Source of the DNA: CAYMJK01 sp043101635
Lineage (GTDB): Bacteria; Planctomycetota; Phycisphaerae; Phycisphaerales; UBA1924
Reading direction: 5' to 3'
NCBI GenBank assembly: GCA_043101635.1
Contig: JBICIE010000159.1
Coordinates: forward strand, 1-5,427
Length of the DNA stretch: 5,427 nucleotides
Part shown: in pieces, positions 1-5,427 of the stretch
How the letters are laid out: the number at the start of each line of letters is the position of its first letter
Position numbering within the stretch: position 1 is the stretch's first letter
Notes under the pieces: generated by a model
Databases searched by the model: none
Told to the model about the DNA's origin: nothing
The model's input: only the letters and a program-made list of their open reading frames with translations
Translations under genes and position numbers: made by a program

Positions 1-36
1 TCGCCCGCCGCGCAGCGCCCGCGCCCGGCAGCGCAG

Positions 37-51
37 GGCCGCCGGGCGGCC
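37..51. repeat. Short perfect palindrome downstream of tpiA
   Basis: A 15-base palindrome (GGCCGCC, central G, GGCGGCC) lies 34 bases past the tpiA stop codon. It could fold as a short GC hairpin in the tpiA transcript, but no T-run follows on the minus strand, so it is not a convincing intrinsic terminator. In sequence this GC-rich such palindromes arise easily by chance. Nothing else in positions 1-84 could be supported as a gene. Confidence 0.25.
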
Positions 52-84
52 GCGATTGCCGGCCCCGGCGCTCCAGGGCCCATC

Positions 85-858
85 TCACTCTGGCTTGGCC
101 GCCTGCACGATGCGCACGAAGCTCTGGGCATCCAGCGATGCCCCGCCGACCAGGCCGCCATCGATGTCCGGCTGGGCGAACAGTTCCGCCGCGTTGTCGG
201 CCTTGACCGAGCCGCCGTAGATGATGCGCATTGCCCCCGCGACGCCGGCGCCCAGCAGCTTGCCGACCTCAGCGCGGATCTTGCCGTGGGCATCCTGGGC
301 GTCCGCCGGGGTGGCCGTCCTGCCCGTGCCGATGGCCCAGACCGGCTCGTAGGCGATGATCAGGCGTTCGGCGAGGGGCGCTTCGAGCCCCTCCAGCGCG
401 CTGCGGAGCTGGCGCCGGTTCACCGCGTCGGTCTCGTGCGCCTCGCGCTGCTCGAGGGTCTCGCCGATGCACAAGATGCACGTGAGCCCGGCGCCGAGGA
501 TGGCGTGGGTCTTGCGCCGCACCAGGTCGTCGCTCTCGCCGAGCACATGGCGGCGCTCGGAGTGGCCGGCCAGCGCGGCCCGGGCGCCGCAGTCGCGCAG
601 CATGCCCGCGGAGATCTCGCCGGTGAAGGCGCCCTCGGGTTCGTGGTAGCAGTCCTGGGCGCCGAGGGTCACCGGCCCGCCGGCCTCGGTCAGGGCCCGG
701 GCGACCTCGATCAGGTAGCAGAAGGGGGCGAAGACCGCCACCTCGACCCGGGGCGTCGAGCCGACCCCCGTGGCCGTCTGGCGGGCCAGGGCCCGGGCGG
801 AGCCCTGGTCGGTGTGCATCTTCCAGTTGCCGCCGACGTACGGCCGTCGCGATGCCAT
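85..858 (-). CDS. tpiA: Triosephosphate isomerase
   Basis: Cytoplasmic glycolysis/gluconeogenesis enzyme interconverting dihydroxyacetone phosphate and glyceraldehyde 3-phosphate. The 257-residue length is normal for the family. All key elements are visible: Asn11 and Lys13 in GGNWKMH, the electrophilic His99 in AGHSERR, the catalytic base Glu171 in AYEPVWAIGTG (which also carries mobile loop 6), the phosphate-binding YGGSVKADN at 214-222, and GGLVGGASL at 234-242. The ATG start is supported by a good Shine-Dalgarno GGGAGG (plus-strand 864-869) five nucleotides upstream and by the short usual lead into the first beta strand. His15 follows Met14 where many bacteria have Asn; this is a known variation and not a defect. 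It is divergent from the flavoprotein gene at 951. The next 84 bases downstream encode nothing resembling SecG, a common neighbour of tpiA in bacteria. Confidence 0.97.
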   Translation of the reverse strand: MASRRPYVGGNWKMHTDQGSARALARQTATGVGSTPRVEVAVFAPFCYLIEVARALTEAGGPVTLGAQDCYHEPEGAFTGEISAGMLRDCGARAALAGHSERRHVLGESDDLVRRKTHAILGAGLTCILCIGETLEQREAHETDAVNRRQLRSALEGLEAPLAERLIIAYEPVWAIGTGRTATPADAQDAHGKIRAEVGKLLGAGVAGAMRIIYGGSVKADNAAELFAQPDIDGGLVGGASLDAQSFVRIVQAAKPE

Positions 859-887
859 CGGAACCTCCCGTTTCTGGGGGATTTGCG

Positions 888-915
888 TTGATCAGGCCGG
901 GGCGCCGGCTATCTT
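888..915 (+). promoter_or_regulatory. Candidate sigma70-type promoter for the flavoprotein pair
   Basis: In the 92-bp divergent gap, TTGATC (888-893) and TATCTT (910-915) are separated by 16 bases; each matches the sigma70 consensus at four of six positions. Transcription would start near 922 and give a leader of about 29 nucleotides before the ATG at 951. This is a pattern match only. The organism's sigma-factor preferences are unknown, and no clear counterpart for tpiA was found on the opposite strand. Confidence 0.3.
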
Positions 916-950
916 GCGTGGACCAGACACCATACCCACGAGCCTCCGCG

Positions 951-2711
951 ATGACTGATGTTGCCATTATCGGCGGTGGCCCGGCCGGATCGACGGTCGG
1001 GACCCTGCTCCGCAAGTACGATCCGGCCCTCCGGGTGACCATCCTGGAGAAGGAGCGCTTCCCGCGCGAGCACGTGGGCGAGAGCCAGCTCCCCGCCATC
1101 GGGGCCATCCTGCACGAGATGGGGGCGTGGGACAAGGTCGAGGCCGCCGGCTTCCCGATCAAGCTCGGCGCCAGCCTCACCTGGGGCCGCAACGGGGAGA
1201 AGTGGGACTTCGACTTCTACCCGGTGGAGCGCTTCGTCGATGAGCCGCGCCCGGGCCGCTACCAGGGCCAGCGCATGCGCACGGCGTGGCAGGTGGACCG
1301 CGCCATCTACGACACCATCCTGCTGGATCACGCCGCGGAGCTCGGCTGCGAGGTCCGCCAGCAGACCCGGGTGGAGCGCATCGAGCGCGAGGGCGATCGC
1401 ATCACCGGGCTGGCGCTGGCCGGCGGCGAGCGGCTGGAGGCCGACTGGTACATTGACGCCACCGGCGCGGCCGGGGCGCTGCGCCGGGCCATGGATGTGG
1501 GGATCGCCGCGCCGCAGGAGCTGCGCAACATCGCCATCTACGGCTACTGGGACAACGTCGAGTGGGCCATCCAGATCGGCGTTGGCGGCACGCGCGTGCA
1601 GGTGCGCAGCCTGCCGTACGGGTGGATCTGGTTCATCCCGCTGGGGCCGACGCGGGCCAGCGTGGGGCTGGTCTGTCCGGCCGACTACTACCGCGACAGC
1701 GGCAAGGCGCCGGCTGCGCTGTACCACGAATCGCTGCAGCGGCAGGAGGACATCGCCGCCCTGATGCGGGATGCCCAGATGACCGGCGAGGTGCAGACCA
1801 CGAAGGACTGGTCGCAGGTCTGCGACCGGCTGGTCGGCGCCAACTGGGCCATCTGCGGCGAGGCGGCGGGCTTTGCCGACCCGATCCTCGCCGCGGGCAT
1901 GACGCTGGCGCACACCTCGGCCCGGGAGCTTGCCTACACCATTCTCGAGGCCCGGCGCGGCGAGCAGGACCGCGACTGGCTGCTGCAGTCGTACAACGAC
2001 AAGACCCGGCGCAACATCGAGCAGCACATCCGCTTTGCCCAGTTCTGGTACGCCTCCAACGGCTGCTTCAGCGACCTGCAGGAGCACTGCCAGAAGATCG
2101 CCGGGGAGGCCGGGCTGGCCCTGTCGCCGCAGGAGGCGTGGCGCTGGCTGGCCCAGGGCGGCTTCACCAACCAGTCGGTCGACAGCCCGAACGTGGGCTC
2201 ATTCGATCTCGCCAGCGCCCGCAGGCTGGTCAACATGTTCGGCGAGGAGCCGGACCGCTACAGCTTCATGCGCCACAACGTGTATGAGCTGATCGATCTC
2301 TCCGGCGTCAGGCGCGGCAAGCTGCCGGTGTACGAGGACGGCCGCGTCAAGGCGGTGGAGTGCCTGCGCCGTTCCGGCAAGGTCCTGCCGGTCACCGGGG
2401 CCTACAACGTGCTGCTGCACCTGCTGCGCCACACCTCGGACGCCGCGACCCTGTTCGGGATGATCCAGTCGCAGGTGCTGGCCCGGGCCGAGCCGCAGCG
2501 GCGCAGCTTCCTCGGGAACCAGTTGCTGCAGGCCCTGGAGGTCATGGCGCTGGACGGCTGGGTCCGGCTTCGGACCGATCCGGCGCGCCCCCTGCCGCAG
2601 CCGGCCGTCGGCTCCAGCCTGCAACTGCGGCCCAGCGCCGAGGGCGCCGAGGCGCTGCGCAGGGCGCGGGCCTCCCGCGGCAGCGGGGCCACCTCGGCGG
2701 ATATGCTCTGA
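951..2711 (+). CDS. Flavin-dependent halogenase-like protein, first copy
   Basis: Predicted 586-residue soluble FAD protein of the flavin-dependent halogenase superfamily, which uses reduced flavin, O2 and halide to halogenate an electron-rich or activated substrate. Visible in order: Rossmann GGGPAGS (8-14); GES..LP (43-48); Lys71 in FPIKLGASLTWG, the expected hypohalous-acid lysine; IDATGAAG (168-175); the halogenase signature WIWFIP (225-230); DWS (286-288); and GEAAGFADP (303-311), with Glu where GDAA is usual. Ala314 sits where halogenases commonly have Ser. Residues from about 400 onward form an extension, as in longer family members such as CmlS; 520-575 looks like helix, helix, beta hairpin. 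The frame is open back to an ATG at 852 that overlaps the tpiA start, but 951 is preferred because the Rossmann strand begins at residue 3. Its Shine-Dalgarno is weak (GAG at 940-942). It is the first gene of a probable two-gene operon. The substrate is unknown, and an oxidoreductase without halogenase activity remains possible. Confidence 0.85.
   Translation: MTDVAIIGGGPAGSTVGTLLRKYDPALRVTILEKERFPREHVGESQLPAIGAILHEMGAWDKVEAAGFPIKLGASLTWGRNGEKWDFDFYPVERFVDEPRPGRYQGQRMRTAWQVDRAIYDTILLDHAAELGCEVRQQTRVERIEREGDRITGLALAGGERLEADWYIDATGAAGALRRAMDVGIAAPQELRNIAIYGYWDNVEWAIQIGVGGTRVQVRSLPYGWIWFIPLGPTRASVGLVCPADYYRDSGKAPAALYHESLQRQEDIAALMRDAQMTGEVQTTKDWSQVCDRLVGANWAICGEAAGFADPILAAGMTLAHTSARELAYTILEARRGEQDRDWLLQSYNDKTRRNIEQHIRFAQFWYASNGCFSDLQEHCQKIAGEAGLALSPQEAWRWLAQGGFTNQSVDSPNVGSFDLASARRLVNMFGEEPDRYSFMRHNVYELIDLSGVRRGKLPVYEDGRVKAVECLRRSGKVLPVTGAYNVLLHLLRHTSDAATLFGMIQSQVLARAEPQRRSFLGNQLLQALEVMALDGWVRLRTDPARPLPQPAVGSSLQLRPSAEGAEALRRARASRGSGATSADML
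1619..1650 (+). repeat. Direct repeat shared by the two flavoprotein genes, copy 1
   Basis: Thirty-two bases covering the WIWFIP signature are identical to 3422-3453 in the second gene. A second shared block, 1516-1542 versus 3319-3345, is identical over 27 bases (RNIAIY region). These are conserved parts of a gene duplication, not a mobile repeat. Confidence 0.85.
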
Positions 2712-2730
2712 GCAGCGGGGTTGTGTGTGT

Positions 2731-2736
2731 GGGAGG
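2731..2736 (+). promoter_or_regulatory. Ribosome binding site that fixes the start of the second flavoprotein gene
   Basis: GGGAGG lies eight nucleotides before the GTG at 2745. It decides that start over the in-frame TTG at 2721, which has no such site upstream and would place the Shine-Dalgarno inside the coding sequence. It is much stronger than the site in front of the first gene, which suggests independent and possibly more efficient initiation of the second protein from a shared transcript. Confidence 0.75.
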
Positions 2737-2744
2737 CGCAGCTC

Positions 2745-4484
2745 GTGGAGCGTGAATTCGATGTCGCGATCGTCGGTGGGGGGCCTGCCGGCAGCACGGC
2801 GGCGTGCCTGCTGCGGAAGTACGACCCGCAGCTTCGGGTGCTCGTGCTGGAGAAGGAGCAGTTCCCGCGCGAGCACATCGGCGAGAGCCAGCTTCCCGCC
2901 GTCAGCGGCATCCTGCACGAGATGGGGTGCTGGGACAAGGTCGAGGCGGCGAACTTCCCGGTGAAGCTCGGGGCGACCTTCACCTGGGGCGCTGATGATG
3001 AGTGCTGGGACTTCGACTTCTATCCGGTCGAGGACTTTCGCGATGAGGCCCGCCCGGCGAAGTACGCCGGCCAGCGCCGCTTCACCGCCTTCCAGGTCGA
3101 GCGGGCCATCTATGACAAGATCCTGCTCGATCACGCCCGCGAGCTTGGCTGCGAGGTCCGCGAGCAGACGGCCGTGCGCGAGGTCGTGCGCGATGGCGAC
3201 GCGTGCGGGGGCCTGAAGCTCGATTCGGGCGAGACGGTCACCGCCCGCTGGTACCTGGACGCCAGCGGCGCCGCCGGCCTCTTCCGGCGCAGCTTCGAGG
3301 TGGGCTCGGACGCGCCGAAGGAGCTGCGCAACATCGCCATCTACGACTACTGGAACGACGCCCGCTGGGCCGTCGAGATCGGCGTCGGCGGCACCCGGAT
3401 CCAGGTGCGCAGCCTGCCGTTCGGGTGGATCTGGTTCATCCCGCTGGGGCCGAAGCGAGCGAGCGTCGGGCTCGTCTGCCCCGCCGAGTACTACCGCCAG
3501 CGCGGGCTCGGCACGGAGGCGTTGTATCTCGAAGCGCTGGAGGCCCAGCCGCAGATCAAGGATCTGCTGTCGGGCGCCACGCGCGAGGGCGTGCGCACCG
3601 TCAAGGACTGGTCGCACATCTCAGACCGGCTCTGCGGCGACAACTGGATGCTGATCGGCGAGGCCGCGGGCTTTGCCGATCCGATCCTCTCGGCGGGTCT
3701 CACGGTGCATCAGGGCTCGGCCCGCGAGGCGGCCTTTACGATCCTGGAGATCGAGCGCGGCGAGATCGACGCGACGTGGCTCAAGAAGGCCTACGACGAG
3801 AAGACCCGGCGCAACATCCGCCAGCACATCCAGTTCGCCCAGTACTGGTACGCCGCCAACAGCCGGTTCACCCAGCTCAAGGAGCACTGCCAGAAGATCG
3901 CCGCCGAGGCGGGCCTCAGCCTCAAGCCGCAGCAGGCCTGGTCATGGCTGGCCCGGGGCGGCTTCACGAACCAGGGGCTGTTCGACGCCAAGTTCGGCTC
4001 CTTTGACTTCGGTTCGGCCAAGCGGCTGGTGGAGAAGTTCAGCGGGGAGGCCGGCGGCGGCGCCGACTTCCGCTTCGAGAAGTTCAACGCCTTCAAGCTG
4101 AACCTGCTGGGGGCGAAGAAGACGCACCTGCCCGACTATCAGGGCGGGCGCGTGCGCCGGATCGAGTGCTACGAACGGGCCGGGCGCATCCTGCCGATCA
4201 CCGGCTTCTACGAGAACATGATGAGGCTGCTGAAGGTGACCGGCGAGGGCCGGAAGATGCTGCAACTGCTGGCGCAGAACATCAGCGCCCAGTTCGAGCC
4301 TGCTTCCCGGCCCCAGGCCCTCTCCGACCACATGCTGACGCTGGAGGCCATGCTCGAGGGCGGATGGGTCACCGGCCGCTACGACAAAAAGCTGCCGCCG
4401 ATGCCGACGACCGACAAGGGCGGGCGCACGCTCCGGGCGACCGAGGAGGGGCTCAAGGCGATCGGGCGCGCTGCGGGGTCGTAG
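2745..4484 (+). CDS. Flavin-dependent halogenase-like protein, second copy
   Basis: Predicted 579-residue paralogue of the gene immediately upstream, 33 nucleotides after its stop. The GTG start follows the strong Shine-Dalgarno at 2731-2736 and puts the Rossmann GGGPAGS at residues 11-17. Other landmarks: GES..LP; Lys74 in FPVKLGATFTWG; LDASGAAG; the halogenase signature WIWFIP (228-233); KDWS; GEAAGFADP (305-313); and Ser316 in the following ILSAG, the residue usual in halogenases and replaced by Ala in the first copy. The KTRRNI..HI.FAQ.WYA helix and GGFTNQ segment are shared. The C-terminal extension is more divergent, with a Gly-rich insertion (AGGGAD) and a tail around 530-575 (LEAMLEGGWV, then TLRATEEGLKAI) that resembles a winged-helix fold. 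No signal peptide or membrane segment is seen. It probably needs a separate flavin reductase, none of which is encoded here. Halogenase-type assignment is good; substrate, regiochemistry and halide are unknown. Confidence 0.86.
   Translation: MEREFDVAIVGGGPAGSTAACLLRKYDPQLRVLVLEKEQFPREHIGESQLPAVSGILHEMGCWDKVEAANFPVKLGATFTWGADDECWDFDFYPVEDFRDEARPAKYAGQRRFTAFQVERAIYDKILLDHARELGCEVREQTAVREVVRDGDACGGLKLDSGETVTARWYLDASGAAGLFRRSFEVGSDAPKELRNIAIYDYWNDARWAVEIGVGGTRIQVRSLPFGWIWFIPLGPKRASVGLVCPAEYYRQRGLGTEALYLEALEAQPQIKDLLSGATREGVRTVKDWSHISDRLCGDNWMLIGEAAGFADPILSAGLTVHQGSAREAAFTILEIERGEIDATWLKKAYDEKTRRNIRQHIQFAQYWYAANSRFTQLKEHCQKIAAEAGLSLKPQQAWSWLARGGFTNQGLFDAKFGSFDFGSAKRLVEKFSGEAGGGADFRFEKFNAFKLNLLGAKKTHLPDYQGGRVRRIECYERAGRILPITGFYENMMRLLKVTGEGRKMLQLLAQNISAQFEPASRPQALSDHMLTLEAMLEGGWVTGRYDKKLPPMPTTDKGGRTLRATEEGLKAIGRAAGS
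3422..3453 (+). repeat. Direct repeat shared by the two flavoprotein genes, copy 2
   Basis: Identical over 32 bases to 1619-1650, spanning the WIWFIP codons. Recombination between the copies would delete about 1.8 kb and leave one in-frame chimeric gene. Confidence 0.85.
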
Positions 4485-4489
4485 GACGC

Positions 4490-4504
4490 CCGCGTCTCAC
4501 GCGG
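4490..4504. terminator. Weak hairpin between convergent stop codons
   Basis: CCGCG (4490-4494) and CGCGG (4500-4504) form a five-base-pair stem with a TCTCA loop, right at the junction of the rightward flavoprotein gene (stop at 4484) and the leftward gene (stop at 4497). The position suits a shared bidirectional terminator, but the stem is short and no T-run follows on either strand. Rho-dependent or read-through termination is equally possible. Confidence 0.25.
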
Positions 4505-5075
4505 CGGCGGCGACATCCACCAGTTGCACGGTCCGGTGTGTCGAGCCCGCGCCGGTCCTGCCCGCCGCGGTGGCCTGCACCATGTAGCTGATCGCCGCGG
4601 CGCCGGTGGGGATGTCATCGTCGAGGAAACGCAACTCCCTGGTCAAGCCGATGCGCTGCGAGGAGCCCGGCGTGTCGTCCTGGGCGCTTCGTACCCGCCG
4701 CCAGATCGCGAACTCGGCGCCGGGCAACTCGCAGCGCCAGCTCAGCAGGATTCCATCCGGGGTCATCTCGGCGCAGAGGCTGGTCGGGTCGCCGGGCTCT
4801 GCGGTGTCATCGGCGCTGGCGTGGCGCGGGGCGCCGTCCTGATGGGCCGAGTCGCCGAAGCGACCCGCAAGCTGCGCCCGCTCGGACGGCGGGCTCGCCG
4901 GCGCCGCCATGCGGGCCAGAGCGGCCATCTGATCGGCGATGCGCTGCAGTTCATCGGCTGCCGCCCGCTGGCGGGTCATCACCTCGGTGAAGCGTTCGTA
5001 CAGACGGGTCACTTCGGCGTGCAGGTCGTCGCGCTGATGGCGCCGGGCGCCGAGGCTGTGCAGGGGCATGTTCAT
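4497..5075 (-). CDS. Hypothetical protein with coiled coil and FN3-like domain
   Basis: A 192-residue protein with no recognised function. Residues about 16-56 are charged and Leu/Ala-rich (DLHAEVTRLYERF onward) and should form a coiled-coil helix. A linker of about 40 residues rich in Pro, Ala, Ser and Asp follows. Residues about 96-186 have the spacing of a fibronectin type III fold: DPTSL, then GILLSW with the core Trp113, FAIWRR as the C strand, FLDDD, and ISYMVQATAAG with Tyr164 as the likely tyrosine corner, ending in RTVQL. No signal peptide or membrane segment is visible, so it may be a cytoplasmic scaffold or leave the cell by a route not visible here. The ATG start has GGGAGA six nucleotides upstream (plus-strand 5082-5087). 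It converges on the halogenase-like gene with a 12-nucleotide gap, so it is not in that operon. The FN3 call rests on pattern alone. Confidence 0.72.
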   Translation of the reverse strand: MNMPLHSLGARRHQRDDLHAEVTRLYERFTEVMTRQRAAADELQRIADQMAALARMAAPASPPSERAQLAGRFGDSAHQDGAPRHASADDTAEPGDPTSLCAEMTPDGILLSWRCELPGAEFAIWRRVRSAQDDTPGSSQRIGLTRELRFLDDDIPTGAAAISYMVQATAAGRTGAGSTHRTVQLVDVAAAA

Positions 5076-5112
5076 GTGGCGTCTCCCGTGCGGCGCCGGC
5101 GGCGCCTTCTAC

Positions 5113-5133
5113 CCGTGAGATCGACTCTCGCGG
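5113..5133. other. Intergenic hairpin between the two leftward genes
   Basis: CCGTGAGA (5113-5120) pairs with TCTCGCGG (5126-5133) around a TCGAC loop, giving eight pairs including one G-U on the plus-strand reading. It lies in the 148-bp gap upstream of the FN3-like gene and downstream of the partial gene. It could be a terminator for the partial gene, an operator or a leader structure. No T-run follows on the minus strand. The rest of the gap (5076-5223) shows no gene and no convincing promoter. Confidence 0.3.
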
Positions 5134-5223
5134 ACGGGCAGTGAAGCGTGCGAACATCGGGAGCCCGGGGTGTCGCGAGCGGCAAGCCCCATAACCGCCG
5201 TCTGGCAGCGCGAGCCCTTTGGC

Positions 5224-5427
5224 CTACCGGGCGCGGAACGAGTCGGCGTGGGCCGCGATGTAGCGCTCGATGGCTCGCGGAACGGACTCGCCGGGCTGCC
5301 AGTACCTGTCGCAGACCTTGACGAAATCGTCCCATGCCTTCTCGGTCTCAAGCAGGTGGGCGGTGGCGCGGTCGACTTCGGCGCGGTTTCGGACGCGCTT
5401 GCCGCGAAAGGCGTGCTCTGCCGCGAC
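5224..5427 (-). CDS. C-terminal end of an unrecognised protein (start beyond window)
   Basis: An open frame enters from the right edge and ends at TAG (plus-strand 5224-5226), giving the last 67 codons of a leftward gene. The visible part is hydrophilic and probably helical, with aromatic landmarks: AFRGKRVRNRAEVDRAT, then EKAWDDFVKVCDRYW, QPGESVPRAIERYI and a basic end SFRAR. The composition, with mixed charge and well-placed Trp, Phe and Tyr and no low-complexity Arg/Pro/Ala runs, is that of a real protein, unlike the other frames over the same bases. I do not recognise the family. It reads in the same direction as the FN3-like gene, but the 148-bp gap with a hairpin argues against tight coupling. 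Confidence 0.68.
   Translation of the reverse strand, partial: VAAEHAFRGKRVRNRAEVDRATAHLLETEKAWDDFVKVCDRYWQPGESVPRAIERYIAAHADSFRAR

Noticed and set aside
1..83. Small leftward reading frame starting with an ATG one base past the tpiA stop (81-83)
   Set aside because: It reads MGPGAPGPAIAAARR onward, a low-complexity translation typical of random GC-rich DNA, has only a weak ribosome site and runs off the window. It is not SecG-like because it lacks a hydrophobic helix.
852..950. N-terminal extension of the first flavoprotein from the ATG at 852
   Set aside because: It would overlap the tpiA start codon and add 33 residues without family resemblance before the Rossmann motif, which normally begins within the first few residues. 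The ATG at 951 fits.
269..1192. Leftward open frame of 307 codons overlapping tpiA and the first flavoprotein
   Set aside because: It is out of frame with tpiA on the same strand, is Arg/Gly/Pro-rich without motifs, and overlaps two real genes.
909..2087. Long leftward open frame of 392 codons opposite the first flavoprotein gene
   Set aside because: It is an antisense shadow produced by high third-position GC. The translation is rich in Arg, Ala, Val, Gly and Pro with no domain, while the plus-strand frame has clear motifs.
2721..2744. TTG start for the second flavoprotein at 2721
   Set aside because: A strong Shine-Dalgarno at 2731-2736 lies inside this extension and points to GTG 2745. 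The paralogue also begins only a few residues before the Rossmann motif.
2199..3617. Leftward open frame of 472 codons spanning both flavoprotein genes
   Set aside because: It crosses the junction of two well-supported genes and has low-complexity shadow composition.
4524..5144. Rightward open frame of 206 codons opposite the FN3-like gene
   Set aside because: The leftward frame has a ribosome site, a coiled-coil pattern and FN3 landmarks. The rightward one is Arg/Gly/Ala-rich with no recognisable structure.
1..5427. CRISPR array, tRNA, rRNA or insertion sequence
   Set aside because: No regularly spaced repeats, no cloverleaf-like or rRNA-like stretch, no transposase and no terminal inverted repeats were seen by eye on either strand.

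Overview
This window is GC-rich bacterial DNA with tightly packed genes. It holds one housekeeping gene, a tandem pair of halogenase-type flavoproteins, one coiled-coil plus FN3-like protein, and the C-terminal end of a further gene cut by the window edge. The organism cannot be fixed from this sequence. High GC, a TpiA whose active-site strand reads NWKMH, and the style of the two flavoproteins would suit a high-GC planctomycete (Phycisphaerae-like), but that is a weak impression; other high-GC phyla are possible.

Layout: positions 1-84 are GC-rich sequence downstream of tpiA, with no gene I can support. tpiA runs leftwards (85-858) and is intact by all its catalytic residues. A 92-bp divergent intergenic region (859-950) separates it from two rightward genes, 951-2711 and 2745-4484. 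These are full-length paralogues 33 nt apart, very likely one operon. Each carries an N-terminal Rossmann FAD motif, a GES..LP motif, a lysine in an FPxKLGAxxTWG context, the halogenase signature WIWFIP, a GEAAGFADP flavin motif, and a C-terminal extension of roughly 180-190 residues. Convergent to them, with only 12 nt between stop codons, is a leftward gene (4497-5075) with a probable N-terminal coiled coil and an FN3-like C-terminal domain. A 148-bp gap follows, then the last 67 codons of a leftward gene that enters from the right edge (5224-5427).

The main interest is the halogenase pair. The WxWxIP motif and the lysine point to flavin-dependent halogenation with FADH2 supplied by a separate reductase. 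No flavin reductase, carrier protein, PKS/NRPS, transporter or regulator is encoded here, so the substrate cannot be read from context. The two copies differ at a position expected to be near the halide and flavin (Ala in the first, Ser in the second), which suggests that they are not redundant. They may act one after the other, act on different positions or substrates, or one may have lost or changed its activity. The other genes have no evident functional link to the pair.
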